Positions 57,006-64,000 of a stretch of 64,000 nucleotides of DNA are shown piece by piece; the stretch's first letter is position 1; every line of letters starts with the position of its first letter. The translations under genes were made by a program, and so were the position numbers. Source of the DNA: CAZJHD01 sp964545855 (GTDB taxonomy: Bacteria; Planctomycetota; UBA1135; JACQFD01); contig CAZJHD010000004.1 of the NCBI GenBank assembly GCA_964545855.1, positions 62,001 through 126,000 on the forward strand, read 5' to 3'. The notes under the pieces were generated by a model that saw only the letters and a list, made by a program, of their open reading frames with translations, had not been told where the DNA came from and did not search any database.

Positions 57006-58349
57006 TCAGGCCGTCGTCGCGCGCGAGCGCTCGGAGCTGCGCTCGGAGCGCAGGAACGGCTCGCCGCTCCGCAGCTCCACTCGGATGCGCTGCGCGCGCC
57101 GGCTCTTCCCGTCGAGGACGAGGTTCGCGAGCGGGTCCTCGATGTGCTGGCGGACGATGCGCTTGATCTCGCGCGCGCCGTAGTCGACGGAGTAGCCGCG
57201 CTCGGCGACCCACTCGTCGAGCTCCGGCGCGAAGAAGACCCGCACGCCGATGCGGCGGATGCGCGCGGCCACGTCGGCCAGTGCGAGGCTGGCGATGGAT
57301 CGTGCGTCGTCCGGCGTGAGGTCGCGGAACACGACGATCTCGTCGAGCCGGTTCAGGAACTCGGGGCGGAAGTTCTCCTTGAGGGCCGCCTGCGTGAGCT
57401 CCTTGATCGCCGCGGCATCGAAGGAGCGCCGGGAGCCGTTGCCGAATCCGCATCGCGAGCTCGCGCGCTCGATGTCCTCCACGCCGACGTTCGAGGTCAG
57501 CAGGACGATCGCGCGATCGAACCGGACGGTCTTCCCCTTGGAGTCCGTGAGGATCCCGTCGTCGAGGATCTGGAGAAGCAGGTTCTTCACCTTGTCGTTC
57601 GCCTTCTCGATCTCGTCGAAGAGGACGACGGAGTCAGGGGTCTTCCGCACCGACTCCGTGAGATAGCCGCCGTCGCCGTGCCCGACGTATCCCGGTGGCG
57701 CCCCGATCAGCTTCGCGACCTCGTGGGGCAGGGAGTACTCGGTGCAGTCGATCCGCACGAGGTGCTGCGGTCCCTCGAAGAGAGTGCGCGAGAGGGCCTT
57801 CGCGAGGGCGGTCTTCCCCGTGCCGGTCCGTCCCACGAAGAGGAAGCAGCCGAGCGGGCGGTTCGGCTCGTTCAAGCCCACGGCGGCCTTGCGGAGAGCG
57901 CGCGTCACGGTCCCGATGGCTGCGTCCTGGCCGATGATCACCTTCGACAGATCGTCGGCGAGCCGCGCGACGCGCTTCTGGAGATCGCGGAGCGTCGCAC
58001 CGAGGGCCGGATCGGCTCCCGGCTCCGCGGCGGTGGATGCTTCGGCTGCCGCCGGGAGGGAGACCTGGTGGATCTCCAGGCGCGGGTTCACGTCGATGCA
58101 GAGCTGGTAGAGGAGGTCTTCCACGGCCGAGGGGTCGCTCCCGCAGGCGCGGCCGGCGGCGTGGCGCACGGACGCCTCGAGGTCGACGACGCACGCCTCC
58201 ACGACGCGCCGGCGGTATTCCGCACGATTCGGTGCGGGGCGGGCCGAGAGCGTCCGAGCGCTCTCCTCCTCGCTCAGGACCCGGACTCGAATGAAGCCGT
58301 CGATCAGGTCGAAGTACTTGAACACGACGGTGGCATCACCCTCTCGCAC
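57006..58349 (-). CDS. single-AAA ClpB-D2-like ATPase with novel N-terminal domain
   Basis: A 447-residue AAA+ protein with one ClpA/B D2-type module. The AAA_2 domain has VIIGQDAAIGTVTRALRKAA, Walker A GRTGTGKTAL (near 170), the substrate loop GAPPGYVGHGDGGYLTESVR, Walker B LFDEIEKAND (near 245), sensor 1 LLTSNVG and the Arg finger region FRPEFLNRLDEIVVF. The C-terminal D2-small domain ends at about 430. The N-terminal 120 residues match no domain I know. Full ClpB is about 860 residues with two AAA modules, so this is a reduced, probably specialised unfoldase. The GTG start is fixed by a strong Shine-Dalgarno. Confidence 0.85.
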   Translation of the reverse strand: MREGDATVVFKYFDLIDGFIRVRVLSEEESARTLSARPAPNRAEYRRRVVEACVVDLEASVRHAAGRACGSDPSAVEDLLYQLCIDVNPRLEIHQVSLPAAAEASTAAEPGADPALGATLRDLQKRVARLADDLSKVIIGQDAAIGTVTRALRKAAVGLNEPNRPLGCFLFVGRTGTGKTALAKALSRTLFEGPQHLVRIDCTEYSLPHEVAKLIGAPPGYVGHGDGGYLTESVRKTPDSVVLFDEIEKANDKVKNLLLQILDDGILTDSKGKTVRFDRAIVLLTSNVGVEDIERASSRCGFGNGSRRSFDAAAIKELTQAALKENFRPEFLNRLDEIVVFRDLTPDDARSIASLALADVAARIRRIGVRVFFAPELDEWVAERGYSVDYGAREIKRIVRQHIEDPLANLVLDGKSRRAQRIRVELRSGEPFLRSERSSERSRATTA

Positions 58350-58354
58350 GTTGG

Positions 58355-58364
58355 CTCCTCCTCC
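58355..58364 (-). promoter_or_regulatory. strong Shine-Dalgarno deciding the Clp-like start
   Basis: GGAGGAGGAG on the minus strand ends 5 nt before the GTG at 58349. It is the best ribosome-binding site seen in the window and rules against the longer open frame up to 58553. Confidence 0.7.
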
Positions 58365-58446
58365 GGCGACAAGGGGACCGCGATCGCCGCCCGGACTCCG
58401 CCGGGAGTGTCGGCCGAGCCCGGCTGGCCCTGAATGGCGGGCGCGC

Positions 58447-58460
58447 CGGAAACATTTCCG
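58447..58460. promoter_or_regulatory. inverted repeat in Clp-like/kinase divergent region
   Basis: CGGAAA-CA-TTTCCG is a perfect 6-bp inverted repeat in the 296-bp divergent region, AT-richer than its surroundings. Candidate operator. Confidence 0.35.
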
Positions 58461-58543
58461 ACTCCCTGGCGGGACCCGTGCGACTGGAGTCGGGCCCACT
58501 CTCCGGCCGATGGGAGGGGAGTCGATCGAGGCCACGCGCCGCT

Positions 58544-58560
58544 GGTCCGCCAACCGGACC
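58544..58560. promoter_or_regulatory. second inverted repeat upstream of the kinase
   Basis: GGTCCG-CCAAC-CGGACC is a perfect 6-bp inverted repeat with a 5-nt loop. The rest of the 58350-58645 region shows nothing recognisable. Confidence 0.3.
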
Positions 58561-58645
58561 GATGACTTTTCGGAGCATCCCCACTAGAACCCGGGTCTCG
58601 GGGTCTCTCGGCGGAGCAACCACCGAGAACTCCCGCAGCTCCTCC

Positions 58646-59716
58646 ATGCCGAGTCGCGAAGACTTCGAGTTCCTGGCCCTCCTGGTGCATCGCGACCTCC
58701 TCGCGAAGGACGCGGCCACGGCCGTCATCCAAGCGTCCGACTCCGGGAGCGGCTCCGTCGACGAGTGTCTCGTCTCCCTCGGGCTCTTCTCCTCGGATCG
58801 GGTCCACGACCTGCGCCGCACGCGCGCGGGCGAGATTCCCGACGTGCCCGGCCACGAGGTGCTCGAGATGCTCGGCTCCGGGGGAACCTCGCACGTGTTC
58901 AAGGCGCGCGAGAAGACGACGGGGCGCGAGGTCGCTCTCAAGATCCTCAAGCCAGAGCTCGCCGCCGATCCCGAGATGCGCGAGCGCTTCATCGCCGAGG
59001 GGAAGCTCCTGATGGCGCTCGACGATCCGGCCATCGTGAAGGGCTACCGGATCGCCCACTTCACGCCCCGCGGCGGCGGCGACCCCGTCTATCTGCTGTC
59101 GATGGAGCTCGTGGACGGGAAGACGCTCCTGGAGCACCTCTCCGCGCGGCAGACCTTCGACGAGGACAAAGCGCTCTCGATCGTGGTCGCCGTGGCGCGC
59201 GCGCTCGAGACGATGCGAGCGAAGGGGATCGTGCATCGCGACATCAAGCCCGGGAACCTGATGATCGACCCGCGCGGCGGCGTGAAGATCATCGACCTCG
59301 GCTTCGCGCAGTCGGGTGTCGCCAGGAACGCGAGCAACGGCTCCGGCTCGCCCTCCGCGTCGGAGACGACCGTGGGCACGGTGCACTACCTCTCCCCGGA
59401 GCAGGCGCGCGGAGAGTCGGATCTGGACGTCCGGAGCGACATCTACTCGCTCGGCGTGACGCTCTTCCACCTCACCGTGGGAGAGCTGCCCTTCCAGGGA
59501 GCGGCGCCCAGCGAGGTGATCCGCAAGCACGTGCTCGAGGGGCTCTCGTCGCCGGCCCTCAAGGGACGCCGCATCTCGCCCCATCTCCACTACTTCATCG
59601 AGAAGATGATGGCCAAGGAGCGCGAGATCCGATACGCGAGCCCGAAGGAGCTCATCCACGACATCGAGCGCACGATCGCGGGCAAGAAGTCCGTCGAGTT
59701 CCGCGGCCGCCGCTGA
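58646..59716 (+). CDS. Hanks-type serine/threonine protein kinase
   Basis: A 356-residue soluble protein kinase. A helical N-terminal segment (about 1-65; FEFLALLVHRDLLAKDAATA) precedes the kinase domain with the glycine loop LGSGGTSHVFKAR, the ATP-binding Lys in EVALKILKPE (near 99), the catalytic loop GIVHRDIKPGNLMID (near 195), D-L-G in place of D-F-G (IIDLGFAQ), the activation-segment end GTVHYLSPEQARGE and the helix F region DVRSDIYSLGVTLFHLTVGE. No TM or sensor domain follows. I chose the ATG at 58646; ATG at 58562 is possible. It is divergent from the Clp-like gene. Substrates unknown. Confidence 0.92.
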   Translation: MPSREDFEFLALLVHRDLLAKDAATAVIQASDSGSGSVDECLVSLGLFSSDRVHDLRRTRAGEIPDVPGHEVLEMLGSGGTSHVFKAREKTTGREVALKILKPELAADPEMRERFIAEGKLLMALDDPAIVKGYRIAHFTPRGGGDPVYLLSMELVDGKTLLEHLSARQTFDEDKALSIVVAVARALETMRAKGIVHRDIKPGNLMIDPRGGVKIIDLGFAQSGVARNASNGSGSPSASETTVGTVHYLSPEQARGESDLDVRSDIYSLGVTLFHLTVGELPFQGAAPSEVIRKHVLEGLSSPALKGRRISPHLHYFIEKMMAKEREIRYASPKELIHDIERTIAGKKSVEFRGRR

Positions 59717-59727
59717 TCCTTCGGCGT

Positions 59728-59746
59728 CTCCGTTCGCTCGACGGAG
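59728..59746 (+). terminator. hairpin after kinase gene
   Basis: CTCCGT / ACGGAG form a 6-bp stem with a 7-nt loop beginning 12 nt after the kinase stop. No T tract, weak support. Confidence 0.35.
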
Positions 59747-59792
59747 CGCGCGCGAGGTCGGACCCGATCGCCGCGCGAGGCCCTCGACCGGA

Positions 59793-59798
59793 TACCCT
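59793..59798 (+). promoter_or_regulatory. TANNNT box before double Cys-cluster gene
   Basis: TACCCT ends 9 nt before the ATG at 59808. Candidate -10 element of a near-leaderless transcript. Confidence 0.4.
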
Positions 59799-59807
59799 CG
59801 CACCGTC

Positions 59808-60644
59808 ATGACGGCCGAGCTTCCCGTCCTCGCTCCCGGGCCCGCCGAGTTCGCCTTCGCCTGCAACCGCTGCGGGAACTGCTGCTCCAACGGGACCGGC
59901 TACGTCTGGCTGGAGCCCCACGAGATCCCGTCCCTCGCAGAAGCCCTCGGCTCGGACCCGGAGGCCTTCGCCCGCCGGCACGTGCGCTCCGTCGGCGGGC
60001 GGCTCTCGCTCGTCGAGGAGTCGGGCCGCTGCTCCTTGCTCCGGGGGAAGAACGAGTGCGCGGCCTACGAAGCACGGCCCGCCCACTGCGCCACGTTCCC
60101 CTTCTGGCCCGGCGTCCTGCAGGGTGGCGACGCCTTCGAACGCGCGCGCGGCGTCTGCCCGGGCATCCACGAGGCGCCGCCGAGGCCGGTCCGCGAGGCG
60201 GCCTACGCGGCCCTCGAGGCGCTCTACGTCCGCGTCGACGCGGAGGTCGCGCGCCACAGGCCGCTCTGCGTCCTGAGCGGAGACTGCTGCGACTTCCCGA
60301 CGGCGGGCCACACGCTCTTCGCGACGCTCCTCGAGACCGATCTCGCCGCCGAGCGAGGCCCTGCCCCGGCGGCCGAGCGCGAGGACTGGTGCGCGTTCTA
60401 TCAGGGACGCCGGTGCTCCGCGCGGGAGGTGCGACCGCTCGCCTGCCGGACGTACTTCTGCGACGCGTCGACGACCGATCGACTGGCGGCGCTCCACGAG
60501 GAGTCGCTCGCCGAGATCCGGGAGATCGAGCGCCGCTTCGGGTATCCGGCCGGCTACGGCAGCTTCGTCGAGCTGCTTCCCGTCCGCCGCGAGTCGATGC
60601 GCCTCCTCGACGAGCGTCGGGCCCTCGCGGAGACCGTCCGATGA
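59808..60644 (+). CDS. double YkgJ-like cysteine-cluster protein
   Basis: A 278-residue cytoplasmic protein with two cysteine-cluster halves. The first (about 18-125) is a classical YkgJ unit: FACNRCGNCCSNGTGYVWLE, CSLLRGKNECAAYEARPAHC and FPFWPGVL. The second (about 150-235) has GDCCDFPTAGHTLF, then WCAFYQGRRCSAREVRPLAC and RTYFCD. Cys-rich proteins of this class are thought to bind zinc or iron-sulfur clusters; their reactions are mostly unknown. It overlaps the TPR-peptidase gene by ATGA. It shares its domain with the smaller protein at 55965-56366. Confidence 0.85.
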   Translation: MTAELPVLAPGPAEFAFACNRCGNCCSNGTGYVWLEPHEIPSLAEALGSDPEAFARRHVRSVGGRLSLVEESGRCSLLRGKNECAAYEARPAHCATFPFWPGVLQGGDAFERARGVCPGIHEAPPRPVREAAYAALEALYVRVDAEVARHRPLCVLSGDCCDFPTAGHTLFATLLETDLAAERGPAPAAEREDWCAFYQGRRCSAREVRPLACRTYFCDASTTDRLAALHEESLAEIREIERRFGYPAGYGSFVELLPVRRESMRLLDERRALAETVR

Positions 60645-62071
60645 TCGTCTCCCGGCCGAGATTCGCGCTCACGACGCTCCTGCTCCTTCCGCTCGTCGGA
60701 GCACTGCCGCTCTGCGGGCGCGCCGACGACGACGCGAAGGAGAAGGCCGAGGCCCGCCGCCAGGCGCTCCAGTGGAACGACTCCGGGATCGAGCTGCGGA
60801 CGCAGGGGAAGCTGCGGGAGGCGATCGCCGCCTTCGAGAAGGCCGTCTCCTTCGATCCGACCGACGAGACGATCGGGCGCAACCTCGGAACCGCCTGGAA
60901 CGACGAGGGAGTGCGGCTGATCGAGAAGGAGTCGCGCACGGACGATGCGATCTCCGCCTTCGAGAATGCCGCGAAGCTCCTCGGGAGCGACGCGACGCTG
61001 CGCCGCAACCATGCGTCGGCGCTCGACCGGCGCGGCCACGAGCGGCTGGCGCGGCGCCAGTTCGACGCAGCCCTCGCGGACTTCGGCTCCGCGGCGGCGC
61101 TGCAGCCCGAGATGGGCCGGTTCCCGACGTCCATGGCCTTCGTCTGGTTCCAGCGCGACGACTGGGAGCGCGCCGCGCGCGATCTCGACGAGGTGGTGCG
61201 GCGGTTCCCGAAGGAAGTGGACGCCTGGAAGCTCCTCGCGGAATCGAGGCTCCGCATCGGCGATCCGCGCGGAGCCGTCGACGCGATGCGTCGCGCCGTC
61301 GAGCTCGCGCCGGGGCGCGCCGATCTCGCGACGCGCCTCGCCGAGATGCGGAGCGAGGCCGACGTGGAGGGGGAGTTCGTGCCCGGGAACTCGCGCCATT
61401 TCCAGTTCCACTATCCGCCCGATCGGAAGGACCTGGCGGCGGCGGCGGATCTCGTGGCGGGGCTCCTGGAGGAGGCGCACGTGCGCATCGGAGCCGACTT
61501 CGGCTTCTACCCCGAGGGACGCACGCAGGTGATCTTCTACGAGGTGGAGGATTTCTCGGCCCTCACGCGCGCCGACGAGTGGGTGGGGGCGCTCTACGAC
61601 GGGAAGATCCGCGTGCCGATCCGCGACTTCGCGAAGCAGCGCGACACGCTCCGCCGCACGCTCCTCCACGAGTACACGCACCGCGTCGTGCACGCGCTGG
61701 CCCGCGGCTCCTGTCCCACGTGGCTCAACGAGGGTCTCGCGCAGCTGAGCGAGGAGGCGAGCCTCCTCGACGCCGAATCCCGCTTGAAGAAGCAGCCCGA
61801 GAAGCTGCTGAGCGCCGCCGATCTCCGCGGGGCCTTCGTCGGCAAGGCCGACGCCGCGCGCGCGCGCGTCGCCTACGACCAGTCGCTCGCCCTGACGAAG
61901 TATCTCGTCGACCAGCGCGGGCGCTCCGGAGTCACGCGGTTCCTGAAGGCGATCGGCGGGTTCGACGCGAAGCCGGTCTCGGAGGCCGAGGCCTTCCAGG
62001 AGGAGTTTCGCATGACCTTCGAGGAACTCCTCGAGCGCTGGCGGCTCTCGATCGGGATCGCCGAGCGCTGA
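60641..62071 (+). CDS. secreted TPR protein with gluzincin (peptidase MA-like) domain
   Basis: A 476-residue exported protein. The signal peptide is ALTTLLLLPLVGALPLCG. Tetratricopeptide repeats follow (about 35-240), such as WNDSGIELRTQGKLREAIAA and DAWKLLAESRLRIGDPRGAV. The C-terminal metallopeptidase-like domain has LLHEYTHRVVHALA (HExxH, His343 and His347) and the downstream Glu ligand in CPTWLNEGLAQLSEEA (near 364), the gluzincin pattern of peptidase MA-like proteins. It is coupled to the Cys-cluster gene by ATGA. Substrate unknown, probably periplasmic. Confidence 0.88.
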   Translation: MIVSRPRFALTTLLLLPLVGALPLCGRADDDAKEKAEARRQALQWNDSGIELRTQGKLREAIAAFEKAVSFDPTDETIGRNLGTAWNDEGVRLIEKESRTDDAISAFENAAKLLGSDATLRRNHASALDRRGHERLARRQFDAALADFGSAAALQPEMGRFPTSMAFVWFQRDDWERAARDLDEVVRRFPKEVDAWKLLAESRLRIGDPRGAVDAMRRAVELAPGRADLATRLAEMRSEADVEGEFVPGNSRHFQFHYPPDRKDLAAAADLVAGLLEEAHVRIGADFGFYPEGRTQVIFYEVEDFSALTRADEWVGALYDGKIRVPIRDFAKQRDTLRRTLLHEYTHRVVHALARGSCPTWLNEGLAQLSEEASLLDAESRLKKQPEKLLSAADLRGAFVGKADAARARVAYDQSLALTKYLVDQRGRSGVTRFLKAIGGFDAKPVSEAEAFQEEFRMTFEELLERWRLSIGIAER

Positions 62072-62096
62072 GCACGCGCCGCTCCGACACGTACTT

Positions 62097-64000
62097 TCAG
62101 AGCTTCGACTTCGCCTTCTCCCACTCGGCCCGCACGTCGATCGACACGGGATCCGAAGAGCCGAGCCCCCGCGCGTAGATCTCGGCGGACTCGCGCAGCG
62201 AAGCCTCGGCGATCGCACGGTCGCCGGCTTCCGAGGCCAGGAGCCCGTGGGCGCGGAGGACGCGAGCCGCAAGAGCGCTTCGACTCTCTCCTGCCGAGCG
62301 GATGGCTTCGAGAGCGGCCTCGAGGCTCTGCTTCGCCGCCGGGAAGTCGCCTTCCGCCTGTCCGATCTGCGCGAGGTAGAGCAGGGCGAGGCAGCCGGGC
62401 TGGATGGCCTGGTGCACACGGGACGCGGAGGCGCGGAGGAGGGGAGTGGCCTCCTTCGTGCGTCCCCGCACCGCGAGCACGATGCCCCAGGCGTCTCGGA
62501 CGCGGCGCGCGACCCAGTCGCGCTCGCCGAGGCTCGTCTGCACCTCCTCGAGCACCGGCGCGAGGATCGCTTCCGCCTCCTCGCTCCGCCCCTGCATCAC
62601 GAGCGCGAGCGCCACCATGCGCGTCGCGTCGGCGCGGCGCCGGATGATCCGGAAGTCGAGGTCCTCCATCGTTCGCGTGGTCTCCAGTACGCGACGCGCG
62701 AGCGCCTCCGCCTCCGTGGGTCTGTGCTGCAGGAGGTGGCTCATCGCCTGGCCCAGCTTGCTGAATTGCGTGGGGATGGCGCCTGCACCGAGCTTCGCTT
62801 CGTAGCGCCGGTCTCGTTCCGCTCGAATGTCCCAGGCTTCCTGCCAGGAGCCGAGCGACTCGAGGGCTCGGGCGAGCGAGTGGTAGATCGAGTTGGCCCA
62901 CAGGACCTCGTCCTCGCTGTCGAGGGAGCAGTGCGCGGCCGCGGCTCTCAGATACGGAATCGCTTCCTCGTGCTTGCCTCGTTCGACGAGGAGGCGGCCG
63001 AGCTGGGCTCCGGCGCGTACGGTCTGCGGATCCTCGAGACCCTTCGCGACGCGGAGCTGCTCGTAGCCCGCACGAAGGGCGGGCTCCGCCTTCTGCGGGA
63101 AGCCGATCCCCGCATAGGCGATCCCGATCGTGGCTCGGAGCGACGCGGCGACCCCGGGCTCGTCGACGAAGGCCTCCTCGAGACGCAGCAGCGCGGTGTC
63201 GAGCCGATCGACGAGCCGTCGCCCCTCGTCGACGTCCTCGGACTGCGGCGAGAGCACCTCCTGCACGAACTCGTAGAGGATCCGCTGCTGGTAGGCCTCG
63301 CGCTCCGCCTCGGCGCGAGCCGTGGACTCGCGGTGCAGGCCGACGGCGAGGCCCGTCACGCCGACGCCGATCGCGAGGACGAGTGCGCACGCGACGCCCA
63401 TGCCGAGCCGATGCGTGCGTGCGAAGACGCGGAAGCGGTAGGCGGCGCTCGGAGGCCCCGCGACGACGGCGCGCCCGTCGAGCCACGCGCGCAGGTCGGC
63501 CGCGAGATCCGACGCCGACCCGTAGCGGCGATCCGGCTCCTTGGCGAGACACTTCTCGACGACCCATTCGAGCTCGGCACCGATGCGGGGATCCAGCGTC
63601 CGCAGCCTCGGCGGGGGCTCCGACACGACGATGCGCGCCGCTTCCGCGATGGGCTTCCCGTCGAGATCGAAGGGGAGCCGCCCCGCCAGCAGCTCGAAGA
63701 GGAGCACGCCCAGGGCGTAGACGTCGCTGCGCACGTCGATCGCGGCGGCGTCGCCCTGGATCTGCTCCGGGCTCATGCACTGCACCGTTCCGAGGATCTG
63801 CCCGGCCCGCGTCGCGATCGTGGGCGCCGACTCCTCGGGGTCGAGCACGCGGGCCACGCCGAAGTCGATCACCTTCACGCGGCCGTGCGCGTCCACGAGG
63901 ACGTTGCTGGGCTTCAGGTCGCGGTGGAGGACTCCCTTCTGGTGGCCGTGGTGCACGGCGTCGCAGGCGGCCGCGAGGAGCGTCACGCGCCCGCGCGCGT
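62097..64000 (-). CDS. Hanks-type Ser/Thr kinase with TM helix and TPRs (truncated by window edge)
   Basis: At least 634 residues; the N-terminal lobe lies beyond the right edge. Visible are the catalytic loop GVLHRDLKPSNVLVD, VKVIDFGVARVLD (D-F-G), the activation segment end LGTVQCMSPEQIQGD, SDVYALGVLLFELLAGRLPF and RYGSASDLAADLRAWLDG. Then comes one TM helix (LGMGVACALVLAIGVGVTGL) and about 400 residues of TPR-like repeats (EPALRAGYEQLRVAKGLEDP; AWGIVLAVRGRTKEATPLLR). The layout, cytoplasmic kinase plus external TPRs, is abundant in Planctomycetota and Acidobacteriota. Convergent with the TPR-gluzincin gene. Confidence 0.92.
   Translation of the reverse strand, partial: ARGRVTLLAAACDAVHHGHQKGVLHRDLKPSNVLVDAHGRVKVIDFGVARVLDPEESAPTIATRAGQILGTVQCMSPEQIQGDAAAIDVRSDVYALGVLLFELLAGRLPFDLDGKPIAEAARIVVSEPPPRLRTLDPRIGAELEWVVEKCLAKEPDRRYGSASDLAADLRAWLDGRAVVAGPPSAAYRFRVFARTHRLGMGVACALVLAIGVGVTGLAVGLHRESTARAEAEREAYQQRILYEFVQEVLSPQSEDVDEGRRLVDRLDTALLRLEEAFVDEPGVAASLRATIGIAYAGIGFPQKAEPALRAGYEQLRVAKGLEDPQTVRAGAQLGRLLVERGKHEEAIPYLRAAAAHCSLDSEDEVLWANSIYHSLARALESLGSWQEAWDIRAERDRRYEAKLGAGAIPTQFSKLGQAMSHLLQHRPTEAEALARRVLETTRTMEDLDFRIIRRRADATRMVALALVMQGRSEEAEAILAPVLEEVQTSLGERDWVARRVRDAWGIVLAVRGRTKEATPLLRASASRVHQAIQPGCLALLYLAQIGQAEGDFPAAKQSLEAALEAIRSAGESRSALAARVLRAHGLLASEAGDRAIAEASLRESAEIYARGLGSSDPVSIDVRAEWEKAKSKL

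Noticed and set aside
1..64000. CRISPR arrays, tRNA or rRNA genes, insertion sequences, prophage or integrase genes
   Set aside because: No regularly spaced repeats, cloverleaf-like sequences, transposase frames or terminal inverted repeats were recognised on reading both strands; a tRNAscan/ISfinder-type search was not possible.

Overview
The window is 64 kb of uniformly GC-rich bacterial chromosome with genes packed tightly on both strands. I saw no rRNA, tRNA, CRISPR array, insertion sequence, integrase or phage gene. Lipopolysaccharide-type sugar kinases and glycosyltransferases, a signal-peptide-bearing periplasmic foldase set and an O-antigen-ligase-like protein point to a diderm. Three EutN/CcmL microcompartment pentamers beside a class II aldolase, Hanks-type kinases (one with TPRs) and many large secreted proteins of unknown function suggest a Planctomycetota-like lineage. 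That assignment is inference and needs a marker-gene tree.

Layout. 0-0.6 kb: truncated peroxiredoxin. 0.6-10.5 kb: two divergent cell-envelope glycan operons. The leftward one holds a PglD-like acetyltransferase, epimerase, ATP-grasp protein and GT2. The rightward one holds a GT4, a tandem WaaP-like kinase, a GH113-like secreted protein and an MFS transporter. 10.5-19 kb: a polytopic membrane protein, an NtrY-like histidine kinase, a triple-parvulin protein, a DPM-like GT2, a second SurA/parvulin-like protein and a galactokinase homologue. 19-29.4 kb: secreted TPR, HEAT and unknown proteins, an aminotransferase and an M28-PDZ peptidase. 29.5-32.2 kb: a compact module of a CpsD/BY-kinase-like protein lacking the Walker A lysine, a coiled-coil protein and a MamK-family actin. 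32.3-39.7 kb: SprT-like protein, carboxypeptidase-regulatory repeat protein, B12-radical SAM enzyme, EEP hydrolase and zinc peptidase. 39.8-42.7 kb: ECF sigma, anti-sigma and a secreted coiled-coil protein. 42.8-51.5 kb: O-antigen-ligase/TPR protein, GT-C-like protein, M64 peptidase and Ski2-like helicase. 51.5-56.4 kb: an SPFH/ribbon-helix-helix pair, then a six-gene operon of Cys-cluster protein, parvulin, three BMC pentamers and aldolase. 56.5-64 kb: ClpB-D2-like ATPase, Ser/Thr kinase, a double Cys-cluster protein, a TPR-gluzincin and a truncated kinase-TPR protein.

Most striking points. The MamK-like actin module lies about 20 kb from a microcompartment pentamer cluster. Translational coupling through NTGA overlaps is widespread and appears to include CTG starts. 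TANNNT boxes sit only 6-13 nt upstream of at least eight start codons, suggesting leaderless or near-leaderless transcripts. Hairpins at convergent gene ends contain both stop codons.
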